NCBI GenBank assembly: GCA_003013855.2
Contig: ML058433.1
Coordinates: forward strand, 7,439,966 to 7,503,965
DNA: 64,000 nucleotides
From: Liriodendron chinense
Lineage: Eukaryota > Streptophyta > Magnoliopsida > Magnoliales > Magnoliaceae
Direction of reading: 5' to 3'
The notes below the pieces were generated by a model. That model was not told the DNA's origin, did not search any database, and saw nothing but the letters and a program-made list of their open reading frames with translations. Within the stretch, counting starts at the first letter, position 1; the number at the start of each line of letters is the position of its first letter. The position numbers were made by a program, and so were the translations under genes. Positions 23,301 through 36,896 of the stretch are shown here, piece by piece.

Positions 23301-26300
23301 ATCCTTCCTGTCTTTTTTCGATCCTGAAATTCATAGGAAGGAAAACATGTGACAAAACAATTTAAGGATTTGGTTAACTTACAGATAAGGTGTCCCGTAG
23401 CGGTATCGGTGGGCATAACGGTGCCCACCGTTTCCGATATGGATATGGGCCGTATTGGCCAATACGCCCCCCGTAACGGTTCATTTTTTTTTTTTTTTTT
23501 TGCCAAAAAATTCTAAAAAAATATGGATTAAATCCAGAAAATTCCAAACGTCCCAAATATGCATTCATTTATAATTTTGAATATGTTTATGGTGGTGAAG
23601 CGGTCTACTCTTTGGTGAAAAAGCTGTATCGGGCTGTCTGATGAATTTATGAAGCTGATAACCTAGAATTAACTGCAAAACTTATAAATTCAAATTTCTA
23701 ACTGTCTAATACCAATAATATGTATATTAGAATAAATGTAACATCAAAGTATTTGAAGAAAAAAAGATTTTCCCTAATTTTTAAAATTATTTCAAAATTA
23801 AAAAAATACAAAAAAAATAACAAACCATGTGCATAATCTGTAAAATGCACATGATTTTATTCTATTATAAATAACACATATTATCCAACCTTTAAACCAA
23901 AAAAAAATTTTGAAAAAAATGATTTTCCCTAATTTTTAAAATTACCGAAATTAAAAAAATACAAAAAAATAGCAAATTATGTGCATAATCTGTAAAATGC
24001 TCATGATTGTGTTCTACTATAAGTAACACATGTTATCCAACCTTTAAACCAGAATTTTTTTTGAAAAAAATGATTTTTCCTAATTTTTAAAATTATTCCG
24101 AAATTAAAAAAATAAAAAAAAAATAGCAAACCATGTGCATAATCTGTAACATGCACATGATTATGTTCTATTATAAGTAACACATGTTATCCAACCTTTA
24201 AACCAGAATTTTTTTTGAAAAAAATGATTTTCCCTAATTTTTAAAATTAATCCGAAATTAAAAAAATATAAAAAAATAGCAAACCATGTGCATAATCTGT
24301 AAAATGCACATCATTATGTTCTATTATCAGTAACACATGTTATCCAACCTTTAAACAAGAATTTTTTTTTGAAAAAAATGATTTTCCCTAATTTTTAAAA
24401 TTATTTCGAAATTAATCCGAAATTAAAAAAAAAATAGCAAATCATGTGCATAATCTGTAAAATGCACATGATAGTGTCCTACTATAAGTAACACATGTTA
24501 TCCAACCATTAAACCAGAAAAAAAAAATGATTTTTACTAATTTTTAATATTATTCCAAAAATAGTCAGAAATTAAAAAAATATAAAAAAAAATATAAAAA
24601 TCAGTTGCATAATCTTGAAATACACATTTTAACATTTTACAATGGCTAGAACATCATATCAAGGTGGGAAAAAAGCGATTAGAGGAAGAAAAAAGTATAA
24701 ATACATATTTTCGGATTTCTTCGGAAAATGGCCCACGGAGCTTCGATTCATCTAAATCATAGAAATTGGTCGTTTTAATTCTCCAAAATAGACTAATTGT
24801 GATCGTTTTTAGCAAAAGAATAGATTAAAAAAGACATGGGAGAAGAAAAATATGAAAAAATTAAAAAAAAAAAAATCAGATTTATAGAAAAAAATAAAAA
24901 TTAGCCGTTTCCCGACCGTTACGGGGGGCGTAACGGCCGTTACGGCCCCCGTAACGGCCGTTACAAGTCAAATTTCAGGGGGTCCCCGTTTTGGACCCCA
25001 TATCGCGTAACGGCTGACGCCGTTTTCATTACGTATCGGCCAATACGGCCGATACGTAACCGTTTTGGCACACCTTGCTTATAGAAAGCAAACTCATAAG
25101 GAAATTTTGAGACAAAGTACTAACAATGGTGAAAGTGATGGAGTAAGACGAGCAGTACCCAACCTAGATATATGGGTTAAAGTACCATCCACTAATGTCA
25201 TAGAGGAAGTGGATGTACACTTGACCAACTAAGACAACATTGTGCTTACAAGTCATATGATCAGAAGCTCTAGAGTCAATGATCCAGGGTCTAATTTCAA
25301 AGGAAACAAGACAAATCATACCTGACTGAACAAGGGTAGCAATGAAGGATGATGTGTGAGTGAAATGATCTTTTAGAAGCTTGAAATACTCTTCCTTGGA
25401 CAATGTAACTGTATCACCTATAGTACTCGGCTTAGAATGGGCAGAGATGGGTTTGGAGATTAACCCTCGGTGCCATCAACAAATGAACAAACTTGATTTG
25501 TCAAAACCGGCTTAACAATAAGACCCACATATCAGCAGTGTGGTTATTATGACCACAATGGGAGCACTGCCTATTACCACGATCGTGGCTACCTCCAAAA
25601 ATCTATACTACGACCTACCAAATTATTTTTGTCAACAAACGACCTCCCCTTGAATCTCTACCACCAAAACGTTCGCCACAAACCTCATGTCCACCACCAC
25701 GACTTCCTCCATCTCCTCTACCAAATGTAGAAACAAATGCAAAGCAGTCTAACGAAGATGAATCTATACTAACCGCATGTTGAACATAAACAATGCCTTT
25801 GTGGTACTACCTCCAATAATCAAAGCTCACACAGGCTCAAACTCAAGACAAAGACTAGAGGAATTTAGCAACATGGAATTCCTCTCTATGCTGTCTCATG
25901 GCCTCATAATCGGTAAAGGTTAGTACACATTCAGTTCTTCCCACTTGTCTCACGAAGTTAAATAGTATTCTCAGACGCTCTCATCTCCTTACTGAAGAGC
26001 AAAGACATTTAAAGTAACTCGTAGATAGGAGTTAAATTATTCTCACCTGAATACATCTCTCTCAAGTTTTCTCACACTTCCTTGGCCATCTTGAAAAAGA
26101 CAACGTTTGCACTAATCTGAGGCTCCATACAATTCCATAATAAGGCTCTAATCTGAGCATCTTCTTCTACCCAATCTTTGTATTCTGACGAACTTTCATC
26201 AGGTTTAGGGGAAGCCGAATACTTTAATTCTCTTTTACAAGTGAGAAATACCTCTATAAATGTGGCCCACTGTAAGTAGTTTGCTCCATTATGTTTGGTG

Positions 26301-29300
26301 AATGTGAGCTGAAGATTTACAGACTTAGAAGGCCAAAGACTAATCTTGGCTTCATTCTTGGCATCCATATTTGAAGGGAAAATCAAACATAAAAGGGAAT
26401 AACTTTTAACTTTAACTAACCTATCATAAACCTCAAAATGCACGTATATTAGCAAACACGATCAATAGGTAGCACTGCTTGCTTCAAACTTCCACACATA
26501 CACTTGCACTTTATTCCTTGATACAACTAACTTCCACATGTACCTTGATCTTCGAATCTGACCATAGATCTAACCACAAACACATGATGGCCCACTTTGG
26601 TTCATCACAATAGTTATATATGAAATTAGGCCTCACAAGTATTCGTGGAACACGAATACACAACCCACCATATGGTGGTTCAACAACGATGAGGGAAGAT
26701 TCGTGTAGATCAGCCCTCAAACGCTGTAACAACCCACCTTGAGGAAATCGAAGAAGAAGAAAAGGGAAGAAACATGAAGATGAGAGAAACAAATCCCGGA
26801 TCAACTCCGCTCTAATACCATGTAACTTAATTGAGAAGAAGGGTTAGGGTTTTGAATAGTCCACATGTTCCCACCCCTCCTTTTTATATTAAACTTCATG
26901 AATAATGAAGAGTACGCCCTTTTAAGTAACAAAAGAAAAAAATATCTCCCGTATCCTTTAATAACAAAAGCAAGAATACCTACTATGTCGAAAACCTCTA
27001 AGAATAGATAAGATAATAAAATGGAAATAGGTGGGCCTAAAGTGGTACGGGCCATACGGCCCACACCCATTAACAGCAAAAAAGTATGGATGCCAAGATG
27101 GAGGTTGGTGGATTCAACATTCATCTCTATATAGGGTGTCATGTATTTGGAAGTTGGTCTCTTACTTGACAGGCCATTTTAGCAAAGGTATCAGTTTTGT
27201 TGTAGGCAATGTTCGAAATATCGGTATCGCACCCTTGGGATATTGATATGTATTGGGTATCGCATGGGATATATCGTTTGTATCGGGTAATTTATCGCAC
27301 TTTTTGGGAAACATGGGGAAACATTGGGTTATTGATTGAATTTTTCAATGAAACTCCAGGGATTGTTAATTTATTCCTTAAGACACTTGTAAATCATAGC
27401 ATCTCAAAAAGTAAATGAACATAATAGGTTTCCTTTGTAAAGGGTCCTAAATGACTGAATTAATGCAAGTATATTCATATTGAATGCATAATAGTTATAA
27501 ATGTATCAAGGCATGTATGAAAACATGATTAATGCATTCAAAAGCCAGAAAAAGAAGTTCAAATTGTAAAATGAGCCCACAAAATGGGTATTTCAATTGT
27601 GGACGTTCAATCCTCACATTTTCGACCCACTTGAGTCTTGGATCCGGCTCGTTTTTTGTCTCATGTCCTAAAATGAGCTCACAAAACGGATGGACGAGGT
27701 GGATTTCTCACAAACATCCCGGTGGGCCCCACCTAGGTTCCCAGCTTAGGTGTTACCCCGGGAACAGCTTAGTGGGTGTTACCCCTACCATGTGGCTCAC
27801 ATGGATGATGTTTTGGTATATCCACGCCGTCCATCTGTTTATCCAGCCCATTTTAGGATGGGGTTTCAAAAACTATGCAGATCAAAATCTCAAGTGGACC
27901 ATACCACTAGAAACAGTTGTGATTGAGTGCCCCACCATTAAAAATTCCAAAGAGCCCACCGTTAAGGTTTTTGTAATGTTTATTTGCAATCCAAGCTGTT
28001 GATAATGTCAAGAAGATCTGGATGAAGGGTAAATATAAAAGATCATCTTGATCTAAAACTTTTGTGGCCCACAAAAAGTTTTTAATGGTCATTCATCACT
28101 GTTTCTAATGGTATGGTCCACCAGAGATTTGGATCTTCTTAGGGATTGGGATCACGTCCTAAAATGAGATGGAAAAACAGATGAATGGCGTGGATATATA
28201 AAAAATACAACAAGATGGGCCCAACACAGTTAGGGTAACACCCACTAAGTTGTTCCCCGGGTAACCCATCAAAATCGAATTGTGTACTCAGTACGCTCCT
28301 ATTGTACTGAGTGAATTGTGTTGGACCCACCGTGAATGTATTCGGTTTATCCACTCCGTCCATCCGTTTATCTAGCTCATTTTAGGGGTTGAGCCCAAAA
28401 CTAAATCATATCCAAAGCTCAAGTGGACCACATCAAAGGAAACAATGAGAATAATGATTCCCACTATTGAAACCTTCCTAGGGCCCACAGTGATGTTTAT
28501 TTGTCATCCATCCTGTTCAGAAGATCACAAAGACAGGATGAATGGAAAACACAAATATCAGCTTGATCCAAAACTTCTGTGACCCCCAAGAATTTTTCAA
28601 CGGTAGACTTCAATGCATACTCTTTCCTGTGGCATGGTCCACTTGAGCTTTGTATATGCTTCATTTTTGGACTCAAGACCTAAAATAAACAGTAAAAACA
28701 TATGGATTGCGTGGATATGAAGTGAATACATCTAGGTGGGCCCTGCAGCGCCATGACTGGATCGTCCGTATGCAGGCCTTGATCCACGCCCATAGAAAGG
28801 GTAGCGGATTGCGTCCTACCTCGCTTGAACAATAATACGTCCAGGTAGGGATCTGTGGGGCCCAACGTGATGTAAGGGTTTTATCCACACCGTCCATCCA
28901 TATTTCCGAATTATTTTAGGGTATGAACCCAAAAATGAGGCGGAACCAAGGTTTAAGTGGACCACAAAAAGGGGATTGAACTCCCACTATTAAAAACTTC
29001 TTGTGAGCTGCAGAAATTTCGGATCAAGCTAATATTTGTGTTTTCACTTCATGTTTACATGACCTTATGAATAGGTTGGATGGTAAAGAACATCACGGTG
29101 AACCCTACAACAGTTTCAACGGTAGGTGTCATTATCATCGCTGCTTCCTTTGGTGTGAACCGCATGAGCTGTGGACCTGCCTCACTTTTGGTACACTGGC
29201 TTAAAATGATACGGGAGAAGGGATGAACGGCGTGGATTCATACAACACATTAATGTGGGTCCCACAGAGCCTTGTCCGAACGGATTATCGAAGCCCTTTT

Positions 29301-32300
29301 TTAAGCCGGAAAAAGTTTCCAGAAGGACCGGAACCCTAAAACCCCCAAACCCAAAATCTTGCCCCAAACCTCCACATCTCTCCAGATTTTGGGGATTTTT
29401 TTCAGCGAAATCTCTCCCAAATCAATCGTTTTCAAATGATAATCTCTTGGAAGAAAGAAAAAAAAAAAAGGATTTGGAGAATCGAATGGCCCACCTACGA
29501 ACGGCACACCTCTTTGATTCGAATGGCCCACCAAATGTAGCTTCCGATCTGGGAAATCTCCTCTACAGGTACCAAAATCCACCCTTGAAAGTCTCTCTTT
29601 TTTTTTCCGATTTTTTCGTATATTTACGCTATCCGACATCCCCTGCCCTTTTATTGGCAAATTTGGTGGTTGGCTACAGTAGCCCCGTGAACAAGTGTTG
29701 TACATCGAAATATCGTGAAAAAAAATGTTAAAAAGCCCGATAAAAGTGATAATACCGTCAATATCAGACAATATTTAATGATATTTTGCAAAATATCGAT
29801 CAATACCAAGGAGTTCGTGAATTTTTTGAACTTCTTAGTCTCTTTCAACGGTTTTCGTATCGGAAGCCTGCGATACCGATAATATCGATATTGCGAACAC
29901 TAGTTATAGGTATAGGGGAAAAGGTTCGATTTTGGGAGGACGCATGGCTAAGGGAGAAGCCGCTCTAGGCCATGTTCCCAAGACTAGTGAGTCCAGCACT
30001 GCCAAAAAATATCCCAATATCCCAATGCTTTACCGTCAATGGGGAATGTGCTATCTAGACCCCTCCATGTCGTAAATATTTGCTTGATGAGGAGATAGAG
30101 GACTTCAGGAAGCTTCAAGGGCTTCTCCAAAGTTGTCTATCAGTGCTGGATGAGGGCGACAGAAGGGTGTGGACGGTGAAAAATCGAGGTATTTCTCAGT
30201 TCGCTCATTCTACAACATGGTTAGGCCCTCGACAACAGGAGGGGTATTGATGTAGGACGGCCTAAACTTTCATGCATATATGAGACATAAAATTCAACGG
30301 AATAAATCAAGCAATCTAAATTAAACATTCAACAATTATCATCATAATCAAGAAAAATATAAGGGAAACATGCAATAATAGGGGCCATCATCACAATCTC
30401 ACAATGAGAGTTTTAAATCATGCGTGGAATGGATCCGGCGAGGGATGAAACCTCCCGATCTTACATGGTTATAATCTAAACGTGCAATGGAATTCACTAG
30501 TCTGGGAGATCAAAGGATTTCTCGGATTAATGAAAATCTGAGAGAAATGGATTTAGGGATCAATTCTCAGATTTTAGGGTTGTGGATAATGGGAGAAAAT
30601 AAGTTTAGAAGAAAGAGGGAAGAAAAGGAATTACGTTAGAAGAAAGTTGGAAGAAGGAGGGGAAGAAGAAAGAAGAAGAAGATTAAGGAAGAAGATGAAG
30701 ATCCACAGAGAGAAGGAGAGGAGGGAGGTAAGTCACTAAAGCTCTTTCTTCTTTTATTAAATCAATAGCATAATGAAAAAGGTTTAGGGCAACACCCTTA
30801 TAAAATTCAGAATTAACATAATTACCACAATACCCCTATTAACAAAATTTCAAAAAAAGAAATTCGCACGAAAAATGTGCACACTGACCCAAAACTCAAA
30901 TAAGTAAAAGTGCATATAATAAACGCAAATCTAAGATGTCCGATGGCCTCCAATGATGGCACGATGAAAGTGGGCCACGATGAACCAACGGTCTGATCAT
31001 GCCATCCTCGCGATCCAACGGCCCGATCATCTCCTCTAAGCAACTTACACATGTCCTCCCAATGTGGGGTCTTCTCAAATATCTCGAACCACATGTGTAA
31101 GGTCTTCAATGCTCCTCAAGTCGTCACGAACTATCTAAGCCCGTCATCATCGAGCCATAAAGATATAGGTGTCACTCCCCTCCTACGTTGATAAACCCTA
31201 AAGTGCTTGATGTCCGCATCATTCTCCTCGTCTGAGAAGAGCTCGACTCCAACAAGATAAAGCTCTGGTGCTTCTCCAACATGTCTAGATCTAGTCTTTG
31301 TAGCTCTGTCTCTGTAAGCCATGTAGAATCGGATGGTGGTTTGTTCTTCCATTTAACAAGATATCGTTGGAAGCCCGTCTCTCGAGTGGATACAATCTCC
31401 TCATCCACAATCCCTTCAATTTCTTCCTTACATTCAATCGATGGGGGATGGGGTGGAATGGGTTGAGAAGTAAACTCAGAATACAGTCATGAAAGAGAAG
31501 AATGATCAATGGTAGGATTAGGGAAAATGACTAGATCTTCCACAGTAAACGTTAGATTAATGCCAATTTCAGGTGGAAGGTCAATCCTATACACGTTGGA
31601 CCCAATTCTTTGCAATATTTTGAATGGTCCAGCACTACAAGCTTGTAATTTCTTAGCAGTACCCTGAGGAAACTACTCTAGCCTTATCCTCACCATTACA
31701 GAATCTCCTTCCTGAATTTCTTGTAACTTATGATGCAAGTCAGCTGAACGTTTATAACTATCATTGCTCTTATTTATTCGTTGTCTAGTATATGTATGCA
31801 ATTCATGAATCTGTAGAGCAAATGCATCAGCTGACTCAAAAGACCTTTGGGTGATAGACATGAGTGAAACTAAAGGACGCTCTGAAAGAGCAATGGATTC
31901 GAAATAAACAATCCTATAGAAATAAACAACCCTATAATTTAGAATTTGAAAAACTAACAAAAGGACACTTCTCATGGGTGCCACATGATTTCTCATTATA
32001 AGTGTTGTAAATAAAGATAATGTTCAGGTATCCCAACACTTGAAAACACACACTATTGATACCAAGTCTTGAGCAGATCTTGGCATCAGCCATTATGACC
32101 AAAATGTCATCAAGATGCGAAATAGGGGCTCTGACCATCATATCCACCATCAAGTGAATACATCGCGAGATAGCGTAACACTTGACTGAAGCTTTGTGGA
32201 CGGCCAGGATATGCCCACATGTGCACCATATGCCATTGTTTTTTAAAGTGAAAAGGGCAGGCTTGGCACACAAAACAAAACTCCAACTCAAACTTTCCTT

Positions 32301-35300
32301 ATTGAATTCTTCCCAGAGAAGTTTATCAAATTAACGCTGCATTTCCGTATTTTCTGTGGGGTTCACCTGGTATGGAGGAAAGCTTGACAGGACCGACCCA
32401 GGGACAAGATTGATTGGGTGCTGAATGTCCCATTTGGGTGAAAATTTATCCCATAAATCATCCGGTGGGATATCACAAGTCATGTAGGTGTCTACCATCA
32501 TATCCTCACTAGTCTCTTCTTCAATTTCATTTGTGTTCACCACGGTAAGAGATGTGGATTGGGAGACTGCATCAATCAAATCACACATGACACCTGGAAG
32601 TGGTGCGGTCTCAAACTCTTCGACCTTTTCATCACTAGCATACACTTCTACATCATCAAAGATGATGAGTGATGCCTCAATTTCTTCTATTTTCTCACTA
32701 CCGACATTAGGCACGTACTCTTCCACTTCATAAACATCATGTTTGGACCCTTCCAACTTGTCGTTCACCAAGGCATGACATTGATCATTTTTTTTATAGC
32801 CGGGGCTAGCCTGGTTGAATGCCTCTAATTTGTTGATGAGATTCTGAAAGGATTTTCTAGACTGGTTGTCAATGTTATCCAGACATCAGAATATGGCGGC
32901 CAAAGCCTCCAGAATCTGATCCTGATTCATAGTGGTGATGTGTAATCCAAAACCATAACCAGAACAAATGGGCACACAACGAAGGACTTGTCCTAGGTTC
33001 TTCCTAGACTCGACTCTATAGACTGGATGACTCACAATGTGAATGATATGAATCTAATCCTATGATGATGCATGAATTGACAAACTTCCTAACCCTAGAC
33101 TCACCAAACCAGAATTTTCTAATTTAGGAAATTTTCTAAATTTGAAAACTTTCTAAAAATCGAAAATTTTCTAAAAATAGCAAATTTCAAAAATCAGACT
33201 TTCTAAGTCTGGAAAACACTAAATCTGGACACTACGGCCTAAATTTGAAAATTTTCCAAATCTGAAAACTTTCTAAAAATGGAAAGTTTCTATTTTTGGA
33301 AACTTTTTAAATCTGAAAAATTTCTAATACTAACCTAAAGTGAAAGCCTAATTTGTTAACTCGATCTAAACACAACCATGCAAACTCTAAGCTCTGATAC
33401 CAAAATTTGATGTAAGACAGCCTAAACTTTCATGCATGTATGAGACATAAAATTCAGCGAAATAAATCAAGCAATCTAAATTAAACATTCAACAACTATC
33501 ATCATAATCAAGAAAAATATAAGGGAAACATGCAATAAAATGGGCCATCATCACAATCTCACGATGAGGGTTTTAAATCATGCGTGGATTGGATCCGGTG
33601 AGGGATGAAACCTCCCAATCTTGCATGGTTATGATCTAAACGTGCAATGGAATTCACTAGTCTAGTAGATCGAAAGATTTATCGGATTAGGGAATGAAAA
33701 TATGAGAGAAACGGGTTTAGGGATCAATTCTTAGATTTTAGGGTTGCGGATAATGGGAGAAAATAAGTTTAGAAGAAAGAGGGAAAAAAAGGAATCACCT
33801 TAAAAAAAAAGTTGGAAGGAGGGGAAGAAGAAAGAAGAAGAAGATTGAGGAAGAAAATGAAGATCCACAGAGAGAAGGAGAGGAGGAGGGAGGTAAGCCA
33901 CCAAAGCTCTTTCTTCTTTTATCAAATCAATAGCATAATAAAAAAGGTAACATAATTACCAAAATACCTCTACTAACAAAATTTCAAAAAAAAGACATCC
34001 GCACGAAAAAACGTGCACACACTGACCCAAAACTCAAATGAAAGTGGGCCATGACAAACCAACGATCCGATCACGCCATCCTCGCGATCCAACGGTCCAA
34101 TCATCTCCTCCAAGCAACTTACACATGTCCTCCCAATGTGGGGTCTTCTCAACTGTCTCGAACCACATGTGTAAGGTCTTCGATGCTCCTCAAGTTGTCA
34201 CGAACGATCCAGGCCCGTCATCATCGAGCCATAAAGATATAGGTGTCACTCGCCTCCTACGTTGATAAACCCTAAAAGACTTGATGTCCACATCAGGTAT
34301 GCTTGTACAGATGTATGGTCTTACAGAGCACGCCTACTGGGGAAAAAGAGGGTGTTGACTATAGGCAATCTGTAGAAAAGATCTTTGGTGTTGCCCAATA
34401 TTTGCATAATGTATATGAAGAATGTGGAAATTATAGACATGAAATGGGGTGGGTTAAGAAAGAGGGTCTTCCTTCACTGCCCTTATGCCCAAATTTTGTG
34501 GCAATCCCTTCTTGACCCTTTTGGCTTCAATCGAGAACCTCCTCTTGGCATGGCATGAGGTGGGTTAAGAAAGGAAAGAAAGGTTTGCTAGAGATTAGCC
34601 TTGTTAGTGGGTCTTTGGGTGTTGAGGGGGGAAAGAAATGGTAGATGCTTGCAAAATTCGAAGTCATCAGCAATTGAGGGTGTCTAGCAAGGCTAAGGTT
34701 CTCATAGTGGAGTCGGCCTCTTAGATAAGGCTGCGGAAGCCTTTGATCTTTCTTTTATTCTTGGGTTGTAATGTCTCTTTTGCCTGCATTCTAGTCATTG
34801 CGCCATCTCGGCAGTTTTAATAAAATTCCAATTATCTTTCCAAAAAAAAAATTAATATGAGTTTTTCCAGAAAAAACTTCCCAGCATCCCAAGCTATTCA
34901 GCACATCTGAACAGGCCCCAATACAGTGACTGTAACACAATTTTTGAGGTCACTAAAAGAGGTTCCAGCCACATATTCTATTTTAATTGTTAATCGGTTG
35001 TATTGAGTTTGCAGCAGCACCATTAATTACAAACCAATGACATGATCTACTTTGCAAATCAAGGGACCACTTCTTCTTGGTTATTGTGAAAGCCAAACTC
35101 ACTTGAAAACCACAAACAACTTTGAGAGTTTTTTTTTCACCTTTCTGGATGATAAATGAGCAAAATAATCAACCTATTTATATTGTGAGAGACTCAAGAG
35201 TGTAAGGGTCTTCTAATGTGTCATTTCTAAGTAGAATGGAATTCATTTTGTTATGTATAGAAAGAATATGACTTTGTTAAAGTTGATTTCAACTTGAGAG

Positions 35301-36896
35301 AAATGTTAAAGAGCCATTAGATGTATGCAGAAAGCTACAAGGTGAACCATATTCAAGGATATGTCCAGTATTACTCGGTAGTTATCTAAAACAGGTAAGG
35401 AGCTGAAGAGAGCACATAACTAACAGGCACATAACTATTTCCACTTGATATTTAACTCTATATTTAGTGTCATTATGTACGTAGTTAACCCACAAAGACA
35501 CAAAATCTGTTCGAGAAATAAAATGTAAATTACAGCATAGTAAGTTGTAATCTAAATAACAACAAAATACAAATAATATCTTCTAAATTAAATAGATTAA
35601 TTTTTACGACTTAGTAAATAAAGTCACCGATTGCATTTAAAGAAAATGTAATTTACTCAGATGCTCATTAAAAAAAAAAAACATTTCAAAATTCTGTGGA
35701 TTAAAAGAAAATTCCTGTCTCAAGAATTCATCTGAACTTGATCCTTAGCTTCTTAAAATTTTGGAGTCAAAGTTATGAAATCCAAAGACAAAATTGAGTG
35801 TGAAGGAAAATTGTACGTGCAATCAATTTTCTTCTAACAAGATTATATTGCCAATGAGTTGTGTTATTAAAATGACAAATAAAAGAAAGTACCTGTAGAC
35901 ACCCCACCCAGGGGCCAATAAGCTGATCAAAGTGCCCTATCAAACCGAGTCAAACCCAACACCCTATCAAACCCAATCAACTCAGTCAAACCTGGTCAAA
36001 CCCAGTCAACCCAATCAGCCCAAAACAATGCCCAACTTCAAGCCCGAATCCAAGCCTGACTTAAGCCCATACCTAGGCCCATTAGTGTTTAGGACCACAA
36101 CAAAACAAAACCGAGTATACCAGGGATAATACATCACCCCGGTGACCCCCTGCAAAAAATGAGGACCATCCACATAGTGGGTGGTGCACTGTGCCTCCCG
36201 CCACGTGGACAGTCTCCAACTTTCGCAGGGAGGTTAGGTGGGGTGATAACATCATTTGCCATCCTTGGCAAACACGCTGGAGAAGGAAAAGACCTTGCTA
36301 CCCTTACCTTTGACCAAATAGTCTATGTCCCTCGATCCAACCACTCAGATTGCACCACGTGGCAGCAGCCAATCCCATCCATTAAAGCTCTTTTATCTTT
36401 GGTGATGAGGACATCAGGCCCTTTAGGGTTTATCAACGTAGGAGGCGAGTGACATCTATATCTCTATGGCTCGATGATGATGGGCCTGGATTATTCATGA
36501 CGACTTGAGGAGTATCGAAGACCTTACACATGTGGTTCAAGACATTTGAGAAGACCCCACCTTGGGAAGATGTGTAAGAAGAACGAAGATAGGCTTGAAG
36601 CGACAAGGAACAAGTGAATTGAAGATAGAGGAGGACCAGCGGACCAGTGATAGATCGACAGCACTGTCGATTGATCGAGCGATCAATCACCCGACCAGCG
36701 ATCGATCGCCCACCCTGGGCGATCAATCAACGTTCCGATTTTCTGTTTTTTTTTTTTTAGAAACTTTGTGCAACATTTTTCTTTAGTATTGGGGGTATTT
36801 TAGTCATTATTTAATTCTAGATTTATATAAGGGGCTGAGCCCTAAACCTAGGAGATTATGTTTTTGTTTCTGAGAATTAAGCAAGCTTTTGGTGGC

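Larger units (their letters stand above)
17244..27076 (-). mobile_element. Copia LTR retrotransposon inserted in L1, with nested insertions
   Basis: Flanking copies of GCAAA at 17239-17243 and 27077-27081 are a perfect 5-bp target duplication. LTRs lie at 17244-17545 (3') and 26821-27076 (5'). On the minus strand a primer-binding site (TGGTATTAGAGC, 26809-26820) follows the 5' LTR, and a polypurine tract gcatgagggggcg precedes the 3' LTR. Domain order is gag, protease, integrase, RT, RNase H, as in Copia. All parts carry stops or frameshifts. Insertions inside it are 20885-21732, 21909-23130 and 23387-25076, and its RT region is tandemly duplicated. It has the same strand as OST1. Confidence 0.9.
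27208..29902. mobile_element. MULE-like element carrying three palindromic modules
   Basis: The left end aatgttcgaaatatcggtatcgc and inverted right end tagtgttcgcaatatcgatat share a TIR family with 20885-21732. Flanks gttgtaggc (27199-27207) and gttataggt (29903-29911) form a 9-bp TSD with two mismatches, and L1 coding resumes in frame (FVVG then IGEKVRFWED). The interior holds three long foldback modules and a region (29280-29600) with a short ORF of no known family. No transposase is seen. Confidence 0.75.
30248..34295 (-). mobile_element. Internally deleted Gypsy chromovirus, TSD GGTAT
   Basis: The element is bounded by GGTAT at 30243-30247 and 34296-34300, a perfect 5-bp TSD inside L1. 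LTRs lie at 30248-31221 (3') and 33408-34295 (5'), both with TGATG...CATCA ends. The primer-binding site TGGTATCAGAGC (33391-33402) is complementary to initiator tRNA-Met as in many plant Gypsy elements. Only 2.2 kb of interior remains against about 5.7 kb in the related element at 36403-44068: a gag scrap, an acidic protease/RT linker, RT scraps and the integrase C-terminus with chromodomain. Confidence 0.92.

Noticed and set aside
23829..24650. Possible CRISPR-like array of regularly spaced repeats
   Set aside because: Units are contiguous, about 155 bp and diverged, with no unique spacers or cas genes, in a plant intron: a tandem minisatellite.
26511..26804. 97-codon minus-strand ORF between primer-binding site and gag
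   Set aside because: It lies in the Copia untranslated leader, has no known domain, and gag has its own start at 26368.
28139..28897. ORFs beginning MDGVDK in two places
   Set aside because: Translations of the conserved foldback arm (gatggacggngtggat complement); no protein family.
30896..31109. ORFs in the chromovirus LTR
   Set aside because: LTR sequence, not coding, and repeated in the partner LTR with indels.
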